Notes: generated from the letters alone by a model not told the origin. Positions 55,731 to 64,000 are shown, counted from the first letter of the stretch. The stretch: 64,000 bases of DNA from Virgisporangium ochraceum (GCF_016863655.1 NZ_BOPH01000017.1:62001-126000); one strand, 5' to 3'. Program-made: numbers and translations.

Positions 55731-56365
55731 CTGTGGACGCCGGTACTCCTGCGCGCCGCTCCAGATCCCGTCGAGACGAGATTCTGCAGATCGCCGTGCA
55801 GCTGTTCGCCTCGCGGGGTTACCACGGGGTGTCCATGGACAACATTGGCGCCGCCGCCGGTGTCACCGGCCCCGCTCTCTACCACCACTTCGCCGGCAAG
55901 GACGCGATGCTGGTCGCCGCCCTGATGCCGGTGAGCGACCGGCTGCTCGCCAAGGGCCGCGAGTGCCTCGACAAGCATCCCGGCGACCCGGCCGGCGCGC
56001 TCCGGGAGCTGGTGGAGTTCCACGTCGAGTTCGCGCTCGACGAGCCCGCCGTGATCGCGCTGCACCTGCACGAGCTCGACCGGCTGCCAGACGAACCGAA
56101 GCGGAAGATCCGCCGGTTGCAGCGGCTCTACGTCGAGGTGTGGGTCGAGGTGATCAACGGGCTCCACCCGCACCTGACGGCCGAGGAGGCCCGGGTGCTG
56201 GCTCACGCGGCGTTCGGGCTGATGAACTCGACCCCGTTCATCGGCACCGGGGTGGAGCGGACGCGTCGCGCTGCGTTACTGCGCACCTCGACGCTCGCGG
56301 CGCTCAACCAGACGGTCGAGCCCCAGCGGTCGGGTGGTGCGGAGACAACGGCGGAGCCCGCGTAA
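55727..56365 (+). CDS. TetR-family transcriptional regulator
   Basis: The 212-residue protein has an N-terminal TetR helix-turn-helix (RRDEILQIAVQLFASRGYHG, VSMDNIGAAAGVTGPALYHH, FAGKDAMLVAAL) and a helical ligand domain. It is coupled to the VanZ gene by a 4-base overlap. Similar proteins regulate lipid or acyl-CoA metabolism in actinobacteria. A long palindrome of TetR type sits at 58968 before the acyl-CoA dehydrogenase, a possible but unproven target. Confidence 0.88.
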   Translation: MTVDAGTPARRSRSRRDEILQIAVQLFASRGYHGVSMDNIGAAAGVTGPALYHHFAGKDAMLVAALMPVSDRLLAKGRECLDKHPGDPAGALRELVEFHVEFALDEPAVIALHLHELDRLPDEPKRKIRRLQRLYVEVWVEVINGLHPHLTAEEARVLAHAAFGLMNSTPFIGTGVERTRRAALLRTSTLAALNQTVEPQRSGGAETTAEPA

Positions 56366-57181
56366 CCGGGTTATCCACACCCGGTTAGCACTCAGGTCCA
56401 CAGCGTTGTCCACAGGCTCCCAGGGATGGGAGTCCGACTGATCGGGTCGCTCCTCGTGGCCGATCGGGGCGTGTCCGCCCGTCTGGTCCTTCGTATGGCA
56501 TGGCGGCTCGGGGTACGTACCGTAGCGAGGCACTCCGGCGCCGATGCGGAGCTACCGTAACGGACATAAAGCGCCTTGCGTCGCAAAAACCTCAAAAGCG
56601 CAAGTCTTCGTTCGGGTTGTTCCGCGTCCTCTCTGAGAACGCCCCTCCGCCGGAGCGGGTTACGGGGTCTCCGGCAGGCCGGGTCACGCCGTCTCCTGAT
56701 CCGCCCGCCCGGCGTTGATCCAGATGGCTGTTGAACGCGCTGTGCACTAAATGTCCCTTTTGAGTTACATGAGTCGCGTGTCCCCAAGCCAGATGGTTCG
56801 TTCCCCATATCGGTACGGTCAGTGACCGAACCGGCGTAACCGGTAACCGAAGGGGTGGCATGACGGGGGAATGCTGTCGGCGCGTGATGCGCCCCGCAGG
56901 CTCCGCGCACTGCCTGACCCCGCGGTTCAGCTACGCGCGACGACTAAGGACTGCGGCGGTCGGCCAGACGTTGCAGGTCCGATCGGGGCGGCCACGGGGA
57001 CGCCCGGGTCCACATCCACCGATGCGGCGATCCGGCCGTGTCCGGTCCCCTGTCTTGCCTCCTGGCTAGCCGTGAGCTCGCCGAGCCGTCGTGCCACGAC
57101 GGACGCGGTGTGGCTGCGCCCGCCATCAGCGACCTGACTCGCTTCATCTCAATCCAAGATCCGAAAGGCAACACCAACACA
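56366..57181. other. 816-bp gene-free region with DnaA boxes and chaplin-gene leader
   Basis: Contains two perfect DnaA boxes near its left end and short inverted repeats. I find no frame with a convincing ribosome site and coding character. The right part must hold the promoter and a possibly long leader of the chaplin-like gene; I cannot assign a specific promoter. Confidence 0.6.
56371..56414 (+). promoter_or_regulatory. Two perfect DnaA boxes
   Basis: TTATCCACA at 56371-56379 and TTGTCCACA at 56406-56414, same orientation, with a weaker GGTCCACA between them. Confidence 0.6.
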
Positions 57182-58864
57182 ATGAAGACGTGGGTTCGTA
57201 GGTCCCTCAACGTCGGTGTGCTGGGCGCCGGGTTCCTGCTTGTTGGCGGGACCGCAGCTCAGGCCGACATGGTGAGCGGCCCCAACGCCGGCGTTGCGTC
57301 CGGCAACCAGCTCAGCAGCGTTCTGCAGATGCCGGTCGACGTCAGCGGCAACGCGGTGTCGGTGCTCGGCTTCGCCAACGCCCAGAGCATCGGCGGCGCC
57401 GGCGCGGTCAACACCGAAAGCGCGACCACCGAGAGCTCCGCCACCACCGAGGCCGGGAACATGGTCACCGGGTTCAACGGTGGCCTGCTCAACGGCAACC
57501 AGGTGTCGAGCGTCGTCCAGGTGCCGGTCAGCGTCTGCGGCAACTCGATCGCGGTGCTGGGCTTCGCCAACGCGCAGTGCGTCGGTGGCGCGGCCGCGGT
57601 GAACGGCGGCGGGTCCGGCTGGGACAACGACCGGAACCGGGGCGGCTGGGACCGTGACCGGGACTGGGACGACAACGACGGCCAGGGCTCGGGCAGCGGC
57701 GGCTACGGCCGTGGCGCCAGCGCGGGCTACGGTGACGCCGACGCGGCCGGCGACGGCTACGGCGGCGGCGGTGGCCGCGGCGCCAGCTGGGACGACGACG
57801 ACGACCGCGACTGGGGCCACGGGCGTGGTCACGGCCGGGGTCACGGGCACGGGCACGACCGTGACTGGGACGACCGGGGCTGGGGCCGGGGCAACGACCG
57901 AGGCCACGACCGCGGCCACGGCCACCACGGGCGTGAGCACGGCGGCAACGGCGGCGGCGCGCTGAGCAACGGTGGCGGCGGCATGGTCACCGGCTACAAC
58001 GCCGGCCTGGCCAACGGCAACCAGCTGAAGAGCGTCATCCAGGCGCCGATCGACATCAGCGGCAACGCGATCGGGGTCCTCGGGTTCGCGAGCGCCCGCA
58101 GCATCGGTGGGGCCGGCGCGGTCAACACCGAGAGCGCCTCGGCGACCACCGAGTCGCAGGACATGGTGTCGGGCTTCAACGCCGGACTCCTGAACGGCAA
58201 CCAGGTCTCCAGCGTGATCCAGGTTCCGATCAGCGTCTGCGGCAACTCGATCGCGGTGCTGGGCTTCGCTGACGCCTCGTGCGTCGGTGGCGCCGGCGCG
58301 GTGAACGGTGGCGGCGGCTTCGACCGCGGCCGTGACCGGGACCGTGACTGGGACCGTGACCGCGACTGGGACGACGACGACAACGGTGGCGCGTCGGGCA
58401 ACTACGGCGGCCCGTCGGGTTCGAACTACGGCGCCAGCCCGTCGAACTACGACCCGGCCAAGTCGAACATGGCCGCGAGCAAGAAGGCCAACAAGGTCAA
58501 GAAGGTCAAGAAGAACACCAACGAGCGCAGCTGGGCCGGTCGTGGCAACCACCACGGCAGCGGCGCGGGCGCGTCCTCGAACGGCTACGGCGGCCAGGGT
58601 GCCGGCGGCTACGGGGCCGGCATGGGCTCGGGCAACGACGACGACCGCGACTGGGGCCGTGGCCGCGACCGCGACCGCAACTGGGGTCGTGACGGCGGCA
58701 GCTGCGGCGGCGACATGGTGACCGGATACAACGCCGGGCTCCTGAACGGCAACCAGCTCTCCAGCGTCGTGCAGCTGCCGGTCGACATCTCCGGCAACTC
58801 GATCGCGCTGCTGGGCTTCGCCAGCTCGCGCAGCGTCGGTGGGGCGTCCGCGGTCAACTGCTGA
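57182..58864 (+). CDS. Secreted protein with five chaplin-like domains
   Basis: The 560-residue protein has a signal peptide cut after AQA (residue 28). Five chaplin-like units start near residues 29, 93, 267, 327 and 511, each built like MVTGFNGGLLNGNQVSSVVQ followed by VPVSVCGNSIAVLGFAN. Units 2 and 4 have the chaplin Cys pair (VCGNS and the C before VGG); units 1, 3 and 5 have Ser instead. Linkers are rich in Arg/Asp (RDRDWD) and Gly/His (GRGHGHGHDRD), and the second has a Lys-rich KKANKVKKVKK. There is no sortase signal. Chaplins form amyloid surface layers; this is a much longer, multi-domain variant. Confidence 0.85.
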   Translation: MKTWVRRSLNVGVLGAGFLLVGGTAAQADMVSGPNAGVASGNQLSSVLQMPVDVSGNAVSVLGFANAQSIGGAGAVNTESATTESSATTEAGNMVTGFNGGLLNGNQVSSVVQVPVSVCGNSIAVLGFANAQCVGGAAAVNGGGSGWDNDRNRGGWDRDRDWDDNDGQGSGSGGYGRGASAGYGDADAAGDGYGGGGGRGASWDDDDDRDWGHGRGHGRGHGHGHDRDWDDRGWGRGNDRGHDRGHGHHGREHGGNGGGALSNGGGGMVTGYNAGLANGNQLKSVIQAPIDISGNAIGVLGFASARSIGGAGAVNTESASATTESQDMVSGFNAGLLNGNQVSSVIQVPISVCGNSIAVLGFADASCVGGAGAVNGGGGFDRGRDRDRDWDRDRDWDDDDNGGASGNYGGPSGSNYGASPSNYDPAKSNMAASKKANKVKKVKKNTNERSWAGRGNHHGSGAGASSNGYGGQGAGGYGAGMGSGNDDDRDWGRGRDRDRNWGRDGGSCGGDMVTGYNAGLLNGNQLSSVVQLPVDISGNSIALLGFASSRSVGGASAVNC

Positions 58865-58916
58865 CCAACGCTCGCATTATCTGATCTGTCGCCGAGAGAG
58901 GCGACGAAAAACGACA

Positions 58917-58947
58917 GGGGCCAGCGCATCCGGCGCTGGCCCCTTTC
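58917..58947 (+). terminator. Intrinsic terminator of chaplin-like gene
   Basis: GGGGCCAGCGC and GCGCTGGCCCC form an 11-bp stem with loop ATCCG, followed by TTTC. A smaller GTCGCC/GGCGAC hairpin precedes it. Confidence 0.85.
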
Positions 58948-58967
58948 GTGTGCCCCGGCTACTGTAT

Positions 58968-58989
58968 GAGCTGAACGATCGTTCAGCTC
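58968..58989. promoter_or_regulatory. 22-bp perfect palindrome, TetR-type operator
   Basis: GAGCTGAACGA and its exact reverse complement TCGTTCAGCTC abut without spacer. It lies 41 bases before the acyl-CoA dehydrogenase start. Length, symmetry and the TGAACGATCGTTCA core resemble TetR-family operators. Confidence 0.7.
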
Positions 58990-59030
58990 CCCATGTGGTT
59001 TCACTGTGTAGCCGGTCCGAAAGGTGCCCC

Positions 59031-60170
59031 ATGCTCAACGACGAGTACGAAGCGCTCCGTGAGACCGTGCGGGAGTTCGCTGTCGAAGCGGTCGCGCCGG
59101 TGATCGGCGACTACTACGAGCGGCACGCGTTCCCGTACGACCTCGTTCGGCAGATGGGCAAGATGGGCCTGTTCGGCCTGCCGTTCCCGACGGAGTTCGG
59201 CGGCGAGGGTGGCGACTATTTCGCCCTGTGCCTCGCGCTGGAGGAACTGGCCCGGGTCGACTCCAGCGTCGCGATCACCCTGGAGGCCGCGGTGTCGCTG
59301 GGTGCGATGCCGATCTACCGGTTCGGCACCGAGGAGCAGAAGCAGCGCTGGCTGCCGGCCCTGTGCCGGGGCGAGGCGCTGGCCGCGTTCGGCCTCACCG
59401 AGCCCGGTTTCGGCACCGACGCGGCGGGTGCGGCCACCCGCGCGGTCCTCGACGGCGACGAGTGGGTCATCAACGGCTCGAAGGCGTTCATCACCAACTC
59501 GGGTACCGACATCACCTGCCTGGTCACGGTCGCCGCGATCACCGGAACCAACCCCGACGGCACGAACGAGCTGTCGACGATCATCGTGCCGTCCGGCACG
59601 CCGGGGTTCACCGTGCTGCCCGGCTACTCCAAGGTCGGCTGGTGCGCGTCCGACACTCACGAGCTGGCCTTCGACGATGTGCGGGTGCCAGCCGCGAACC
59701 TGGTCGGCGAGCGCGGCCGGGGGATCGCGCAGTTCCTGCGCATCCTCGACGAGGGCCGCATCGCGATCGCGGCGCTGTCGGTGGGCCTGGCACAGGGCTG
59801 CATCGACGAGTCGCTGAAGTACGCGAAGGAGCGCCACGCGTTCGGCGGCCCGATCGGCCGCTACCAGGCCATCCAGTTCAAGATCGCCGACATGGAGGCG
59901 CGTACCCACGTCGCCCGGCTGGCCTACCACGACGCCGCGGACCGCATGCTGCGTGGCGAGCCCTTCAAGCGGCAGGCGGCCATCGCCAAGCTCACCGCGA
60001 GCGAGACCGCGATGACGAACGCGCGCGAGGCCACCCAGATCCACGGCGGCTACGGGTTCATGAACGAGTTCCCGGTGGCCCGCTTCTACCGCGACGCGAA
60101 GGTGCTGGAGATCGGCGAGGGCACGAGCGAGGTGCAGCGCATCCTGATCGCCCGCGACCTGGGTCTCTAG
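59031..60170 (+). CDS. Acyl-CoA dehydrogenase
   Basis: The 379-residue flavoenzyme has the N-terminal helical domain, the FAD-binding AFGLTEPGFGTDAAG and WVINGSKAFITNSGT signatures, and a C-terminal domain with YAKERHAFGGPIGRYQAIQF, QIHGGYGFMNEFPVARFYRD and the catalytic-type EIGEGTSEVQ. It performs alpha,beta-dehydrogenation in fatty acid or branched-chain catabolism. ATG 59031 has GAAAGG 7 bases upstream. It is preceded by a TetR-type palindrome and overlaps the convergent marR gene by 4 bases. Confidence 0.95.
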   Translation: MLNDEYEALRETVREFAVEAVAPVIGDYYERHAFPYDLVRQMGKMGLFGLPFPTEFGGEGGDYFALCLALEELARVDSSVAITLEAAVSLGAMPIYRFGTEEQKQRWLPALCRGEALAAFGLTEPGFGTDAAGAATRAVLDGDEWVINGSKAFITNSGTDITCLVTVAAITGTNPDGTNELSTIIVPSGTPGFTVLPGYSKVGWCASDTHELAFDDVRVPAANLVGERGRGIAQFLRILDEGRIAIAALSVGLAQGCIDESLKYAKERHAFGGPIGRYQAIQFKIADMEARTHVARLAYHDAADRMLRGEPFKRQAAIAKLTASETAMTNAREATQIHGGYGFMNEFPVARFYRDAKVLEIGEGTSEVQRILIARDLGL

Positions 60171-60676
60171 CTCCGGTTGGTGCCGGCCGTGGCGCCGGGG
60201 CGCACCGCGTCTCGCACCTTGCGCAGCGCGGAGAGCATCGCTTCGAGCTCGGCCGGCTCCAGGAGGCCGCTGAACCATTCGTCGATCAGTGCGATGTGAC
60301 CGGGAAGCACGTCTCCGATGCGCTCGCGGCCGGCGTCGGTGAGGGTGGCCAGCAGCCCGCGCCGGTCCGACGGACAGGCCCGCCGGCACAGGAGGCCCGA
60401 GCGTTCGAGCCGGTCGACGAGCCGGGTGATGCCGCTGGTGGTGAGCGAGGTCTGCGCGGCCAGGTCGCTCATGCGGAGCTCGCCGCCCGGTGAGCGGCTG
60501 AGCCGCAGGAGCACCTCGAACTCGGCCATCGCCAGGTTGTGCTCGGCGAGCTGGGCCGAGAACTTGGCCGTGAGCCCGGTGAAGGCCTCGGTGAACAACC
60601 CGACCGCGGTGATGCGCGGGTCGCTGAAGATGTCGTCGTGCGTGCCGACCCCGGGTGCCACTTCCTGCTGAGTCAC
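60167..60676 (-). CDS. MarR-family regulator
   Basis: The 169-residue protein has the MarR winged helix: FEVLLRLSRSPGGELRMSDL, AAQTSLTTSGITRLVDRLER and the wing RRACPSDRRGLLATLTDAG. It is divergent from the yceI gene with an inverted repeat over the shared promoter, so it likely represses yceI and itself. GTG 60676 sits very near GAGGGG; spacing is short. Confidence 0.9.
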   Translation of the reverse strand: MTQQEVAPGVGTHDDIFSDPRITAVGLFTEAFTGLTAKFSAQLAEHNLAMAEFEVLLRLSRSPGGELRMSDLAAQTSLTTSGITRLVDRLERSGLLCRRACPSDRRGLLATLTDAGRERIGDVLPGHIALIDEWFSGLLEPAELEAMLSALRKVRDAVRPGATAGTNRS

Positions 60677-60695
60677 CCCTCAAGAATACTTGCTT

Positions 60696-60734
60696 CGTCA
60701 ACTACTTGACGCCGCAACTATCTTGATGCATAGT
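60696..60734 (+). promoter_or_regulatory. yceI promoter with overlapping MarR-type inverted repeats
   Basis: -35 TTGACG (60706-60711), 17-bp spacer, -10-like CATAGT (60729-60734). CGTCAA-CTAC-TTGACG (60696-60711) covers the -35, and CAACTAT/ATAGTTG (60715-60736) covers the -10. This places a MarR dimer over the yceI promoter. Confidence 0.6.
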
Positions 60735-60780
60735 TGTGCGAGCAGAAGTTGGTAGCACGAATGATTCAGGGAGACCCGCG

Positions 60781-61365
60781 ATGACCGCACCCGCCCTCGA
60801 CACCCGCACCTTCGACGGGGTCACCATCCCGACGCCGGGCACCTTCGCGCTCGACGCCTCCCACTCCGAGGTCGCGGCCGTGGCCCGCCACCTCGTGGTC
60901 AGCAAGGTCCGTGGCACGTTCGCCAACGTCACCGGCACGATCGTGATCGCCGAGGACCCGCTGCAGTCCAGCGTCACCGCGTCCATCCCCGCGGAGACGA
61001 TCAACACGAACTCCCCCGACCGCGACAACCACCTGCGTAGCGCCGACTTCCTCGACGTCGAGAAGTACCCGACGCTCGACTTCCGCAGCACCGGTGTGGT
61101 GAGTCACAAGGGCACCGAGTTCGTCCTCCGCGGCGACCTGACGATCCGCGGCGTCACCCGCGAGGTCGACCTGAAGGTCGAGTACGACGGTGTGGCGAAG
61201 AGCCCCTGGGGCCAGGAGGTCATCGCGTTCTCGGCCACCACCGAGTTCGACCGCGAGGACTTCGGCATGACGTGGAACCAGGCCCTCGAGACCGGTGGTG
61301 TGCTGGTCGGCAAGAAGATCGCGGTGCACATCAGCGCGGAGGCGATCCGCCAGGCCGCCGAGTAA
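60781..61365 (+). CDS. YceI-family lipid-binding protein
   Basis: The 194-residue lipocalin-like barrel has the YceI signature TFALDASHSEVAAVARHLVV, VTASIPAETINTNSPDRDNH, LRSADFLDVEKYPTLDFRST, and a late DREDFGMTWNQALETGGVLV. YceI proteins bind isoprenoid or other lipids. No signal peptide is present here, so it is cytoplasmic as in many actinobacteria. ATG 60781 has AGGGAG upstream. Probably controlled by the divergent MarR. Confidence 0.9.
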   Translation: MTAPALDTRTFDGVTIPTPGTFALDASHSEVAAVARHLVVSKVRGTFANVTGTIVIAEDPLQSSVTASIPAETINTNSPDRDNHLRSADFLDVEKYPTLDFRSTGVVSHKGTEFVLRGDLTIRGVTREVDLKVEYDGVAKSPWGQEVIAFSATTEFDREDFGMTWNQALETGGVLVGKKIAVHISAEAIRQAAE

Positions 61366-61426
61366 CCGGCTCACCAGTTGGGGCGAGATCGCAAGACAAC
61401 TGGCTGTGGGAAATATGGCACTGCGC

Positions 61427-61461
61427 GCGACCCCGGGCTTACTTGCCCGGGGTCGCGTTTT
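61427..61461 (+). terminator. Intrinsic terminator of yceI
   Basis: GCGACCCCGGGC and GCCCGGGGTCGC form a perfect 12-bp stem with loop TTACTT, followed by GTTTT. The remaining stretch to 61608 holds no other gene. Confidence 0.88.
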
Positions 61462-61608
61462 GTCATGACATGAGCACCCTTCGGACAGGCATGATTGCTG
61501 AACGCACCCCAATACCTACTCTCCGCTAGAAGTGCGTCCATTTTGTCCCTGGCCCGATGGGTGACCCGCTCGTAACCTATGGACCCCGAGAGGTGGTTGA
61601 GGCCGATG

Positions 61609-63084
61609 GGGATGGACGTCTCGCCGTCCGCGTTCAGCAGGGAAGACCGGGCGCGGTACCGGCGGAAGGTCCGGCGTTGCCTCGATGTCTTCGCACTGAT
61701 GCTGAACGACTTCACGTTCGACGCCGACCGTCCGACCACCGGCCTGGAGATCGAGCTCAACCTCATCGACCCGGAGTGCGACCCGGCGATGCGCAACGCC
61801 GAGGTGCTCGCCGACATCGCCGACCCTACGTTCCAGACCGAGCTCGGCCAGTTCAACCTCGAGCTGAACGTGCCGCCGCGGCTGATCGCCGACGACGGGT
61901 TCAGCGCCTACCAGCAGCAGGTGCGCGGTGCGCTGCAGCACGCCGACGAGCGGGCGCAGAAGTCCGACGCCCGCGTCGTGCTCATCGGCATCCTCCCGAC
62001 GCTGACCCAGTCGCACACGGTGCTCGACAACATCTCCACCAACTCGCGGTACCGGCTGCTCAACGAGCAGATCCTCGGTGCCCGCGGCGAGGCCATCGAC
62101 CTCGACATCCGGGGCGTGGAGCGGCTGCGGGCGTGGAACGACTCGATCGCGCCCGAGGCGGCCTGCACCAGCGTCCAGTTCCACCTGCAGGTGGCGCCCG
62201 AGGCGTTCGCCGCGTACTGGAACGCCGCGCAGGTGATCGCCGCGCCGCAGGTGGCGCTCGGCGCCAACTCGCCGTTCCTGTTCGGCCGCCGGTTGTGGGA
62301 CGAGACCCGCATCGCGCTCTTCGAGCAGGCCACCGACACCCGGCCCGACGAGCTGAAGGCGCAGGGCGTGCGGCCGCGCGTCTGGTTCGGTGAGCGCTGG
62401 ATCACCTCGATCTTCGACCTGTTCGAGGAGAACGTCAGATACTTCCCGCCGCTGCTGCCGATCGTGGAGGACGAGGAGCCCATGGACGTGCTGCAGGCCG
62501 GCGGCACTCCGCGGCTCCCCGAGTTACGGCTGCACAACGGCACGATCTACCGCTGGAACCGGCCCGTGTACGACGTGATGAACGGCCGTCCGCACCTGCG
62601 GGTCGAGAACCGCGTGCTGCCGGCCGGACCGACCGTGATCGACATCCTGGCCAACGCGGCGTTCTACTTCGGCCTGGTGCGGGCGATGGCCGAGGCCGAC
62701 CGTCCACTGTGGACCCAGATGACGTTCTCCGTCGCCGAGGAGAACTTCCACACCGCCGCCCGCGACGGAATCGGCGCCCGCATCTGGTGGCCCCGTCTCG
62801 GCGAGGTGTCCGTGACCACCCTCGTCTGCGACGTCCTTCTACCCATGGCGTACGAGGGGCTCGACCGCTTCGGGGTCGCCCCCGCGCTCCGCGACCACCT
62901 GCTCGGCATCATCGAGGCACGCTGCCGGCTGCGCCGAAACGGTGCCGTGTGGCAGGCCGAACAGGTACGCCACCTCGAAGAGACCGTCGGCCTCGACCGC
63001 CCGTCGGCGTTACGCGAGATGCTCCGCCTGTACAGCGGCCACCTGCACGGCAACGATCCCGTGCACACGTGGCCGATCGGCTAG
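61609..63084 (+). CDS. Glutamate--cysteine ligase-family (GCS2-like) enzyme
   Basis: The 491-residue protein has an N-terminal basic helix (REDRARYRRKVRRCLDVFAL), then TTGLEIELNLIDPECDPAMR with catalytic-type Glu residues, TELGQFNLELNVPP, ACTSVQFHLQVAPEAFAAYW and VALGANSPFLFGRRLWDETR, the GCS2 pattern seen in actinobacterial carboxylate-amine ligases. It probably forms a gamma-glutamyl or related amide bond using ATP; the true substrate is uncertain. ATG 61609 is chosen (GAGAGGTGG upstream); ATG 61579 is also in frame. Confidence 0.78.
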   Translation, partial: GMDVSPSAFSREDRARYRRKVRRCLDVFALMLNDFTFDADRPTTGLEIELNLIDPECDPAMRNAEVLADIADPTFQTELGQFNLELNVPPRLIADDGFSAYQQQVRGALQHADERAQKSDARVVLIGILPTLTQSHTVLDNISTNSRYRLLNEQILGARGEAIDLDIRGVERLRAWNDSIAPEAACTSVQFHLQVAPEAFAAYWNAAQVIAAPQVALGANSPFLFGRRLWDETRIALFEQATDTRPDELKAQGVRPRVWFGERWITSIFDLFEENVRYFPPLLPIVEDEEPMDVLQAGGTPRLPELRLHNGTIYRWNRPVYDVMNGRPHLRVENRVLPAGPTVIDILANAAFYFGLVRAMAEADRPLWTQMTFSVAEENFHTAARDGIGARIWWPRLGEVSVTTLVCDVLLPMAYEGLDRFGVAPALRDHLLGIIEARCRLRRNGAVWQAEQVRHLEETVGLDRPSALREMLRLYSGHLHGNDPVHTWPIG

Positions 63085-64000
63085 CGCTTCGGCCGACGGG
63101 TGCGCGGGCGGGGTCCGTCGGGGTCGGTGCCGCCGCCGTCGGAGTCGTCCGCGGTCGGCTGCTGCGCCGTGCGGCCGGGCCACAGCGGAGGCTTGGGACC
63201 GGGACGCGGCTTGTCCTCCGCCGGCTTGTCGTTCGCGGTCGGCTCGGGCTCGACGGTGTCGGTCGCGTAGGCCTTGGCATCGGTGTCGGAGGAGCGGCCC
63301 AGGCTCCGGTACGCACGGGAGGGCGCGTAGTCGTCGTCGGCCAGGTCGTCGTCGGGGTCGCGGACCGGCTGGGTGCCGCTCGACGTGGCGACCCTGGCGG
63401 TCGGCTTGTCCTCCAGCGCGGCCGGCCAGCCCACGAGGTCGTCGTCGGAACGCTGGTCGGATGCCTTGCTGAGCACCGGGACGGGCGTCTCCCGGTCCTC
63501 TTGCGCGGTCTTGCCCTGCGCCTTCTCCTGCGCCTTCGCCTCGGCGGCGGCCTGCTTGTCCGCGGCCCTGCGCTCGGCGGCGGCCTGCTTCTCGGCGGCG
63601 CGCGCCTGCGCCGCGGCCTGCCGTTCGGCCTCGCGGGTGGCCTGACGCTCGGCCGCGAGGGCGCGGCGCTCGGCCTTCTCCTGTGCGGTGAGCGGCGGCC
63701 CGATCGCGGCGACCAGGACCGATCCGGCCAGGCCCGCGATCACCGCGTACGGCGCGAACATCGCGGCCGACCACTGCGAGATGTCGACGTTGTCCTCGCC
63801 CGCGAACTGCGGCGCCGCGAGGAGATAGGCGGCGGCGACGAGCAGCGGACCGACGGCACCGGAGATCGCGACGCCCACCCGGCTGTCGCCCCGCCGGCCG
63901 GCCCGCCACGCGGCGAGGAAGCCGATGGCCGCGGCGGCCACGAGCATCACGACGACACCGGGCATGTAGAACCCGCGCACCTGCGGCCCGCCGTTGAACT
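63081..64000 (-). CDS. Membrane protein with coiled coil (N-terminus beyond window edge)
   Basis: The minus-strand frame is open to position 64000. The visible part, about 306 residues, has three membrane helices: VVVMLVAAAAIGFLAAWR, VGVAISGAVGPLLVAAAYLL and YAVIAGLAGSVLVAAIG. A long Ala/Arg/Glu/Lys-rich coiled coil follows (about 100 to 160 of the visible part) and then an acidic Pro-rich disordered tail. A GTG at 63980 could be the start, but the frame continues in a membrane-protein-like sequence. Function unknown. Overlaps the ligase stop by 4 bases. Confidence 0.65.
   Translation of the reverse strand, partial: FNGGPQVRGFYMPGVVVMLVAAAAIGFLAAWRAGRRGDSRVGVAISGAVGPLLVAAAYLLAAPQFAGEDNVDISQWSAAMFAPYAVIAGLAGSVLVAAIGPPLTAQEKAERRALAAERQATREAERQAAAQARAAEKQAAAERRAADKQAAAEAKAQEKAQGKTAQEDRETPVPVLSKASDQRSDDDLVGWPAALEDKPTARVATSSGTQPVRDPDDDLADDDYAPSRAYRSLGRSSDTDAKAYATDTVEPEPTANDKPAEDKPRPGPKPPLWPGRTAQQPTADDSDGGGTDPDGPRPRTRRPKR

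Noticed and set aside
57149..58555. 468-codon minus-strand frame over the chaplin-like gene
   Set aside because: Low-complexity Val/Ala/Thr shadow; the plus frame has a signal peptide and conserved repeat units.

Overview
High-G+C actinobacterial chromosome, most likely Micromonosporaceae. Reasons: very G+C-rich codon use, many GTG and TTG starts, Actinobacteria-type DnaA boxes, a chaplin-type protein, and a DLW-39 mini-protein lying between a tRNA-Ile remnant and a tRNA-Ala gene. From general knowledge, gyrA - tRNA-Ile - DLW-39 - tRNA-Ala is a common actinobacterial arrangement near oriC, so this window is probably origin-proximal. Two mobile elements have used the two adjacent tRNA genes as landing sites.

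Region 1 (1-16107): the right-hand part of a prophage. Almost everything is on the minus strand in one tightly packed transcription unit with 4-base start/stop overlaps. Right to left it holds a divergent repressor/Cro-like switch (15.0-16.0 kb), small early genes, a probable single-strand annealing protein, a UvrD-type helicase, a DUF2303 protein, a replication initiator gene carrying five palindromic iterons and a perfect DnaA box, then small and large terminase, a DUF2829 (Tad2-type anti-Thoeris) gene and the start of the portal gene. Tail, lysis and integrase genes must lie beyond the left edge. The right end is a 3' fragment of tRNA-Ile.

Region 2 (16408-34415): an integrative and conjugative element of the pSAM2 type (AICE), about 18 kb, inserted in tRNA-Ala(TGC) and bounded by 28-bp direct repeats. 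It has a frameshifted tyrosine integrase, Xis, a RepSA-like initiator, an SpdB-like membrane protein, an FtsK-like DNA translocase, a Pra-like activator, three GntR regulators that appear to share one operator family (core TGGCTAGYCA), and a GntR-HAD-phosphotransferase operon. Its cargo is of visibly lower G+C: a nuclease-like/NACHT ATPase defence candidate, an XRE-ImmA protease with a partner gene, and a PIN-type toxin pair. A decayed second integrase just outside the right repeat shows that an older element once sat at the same site.

Region 3 (34.8-64 kb): ordinary chromosome. It has a DUF6412 gene with a short YidC paralogue, a secreted PQQ-type sugar dehydrogenase, an alpha/beta hydrolase, a GvpU-like protein, a YbaK deacylase, a CBS protein, ProRS, a membrane-anchored Hsp70 fusion, an SGNH hydrolase, an exported class V aminotransferase-like protein, a GT4 glycosyltransferase with a GH130 partner, endonuclease V, a response regulator and hybrid kinase, VanZ and TetR, a five-domain chaplin-like surface protein, an acyl-CoA dehydrogenase, MarR and YceI, and a glutamate-cysteine ligase-like enzyme. 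DnaA-box clusters (35.4 kb, 56.4 kb) and a parS-like site (41.3 kb) fit an origin-proximal position.
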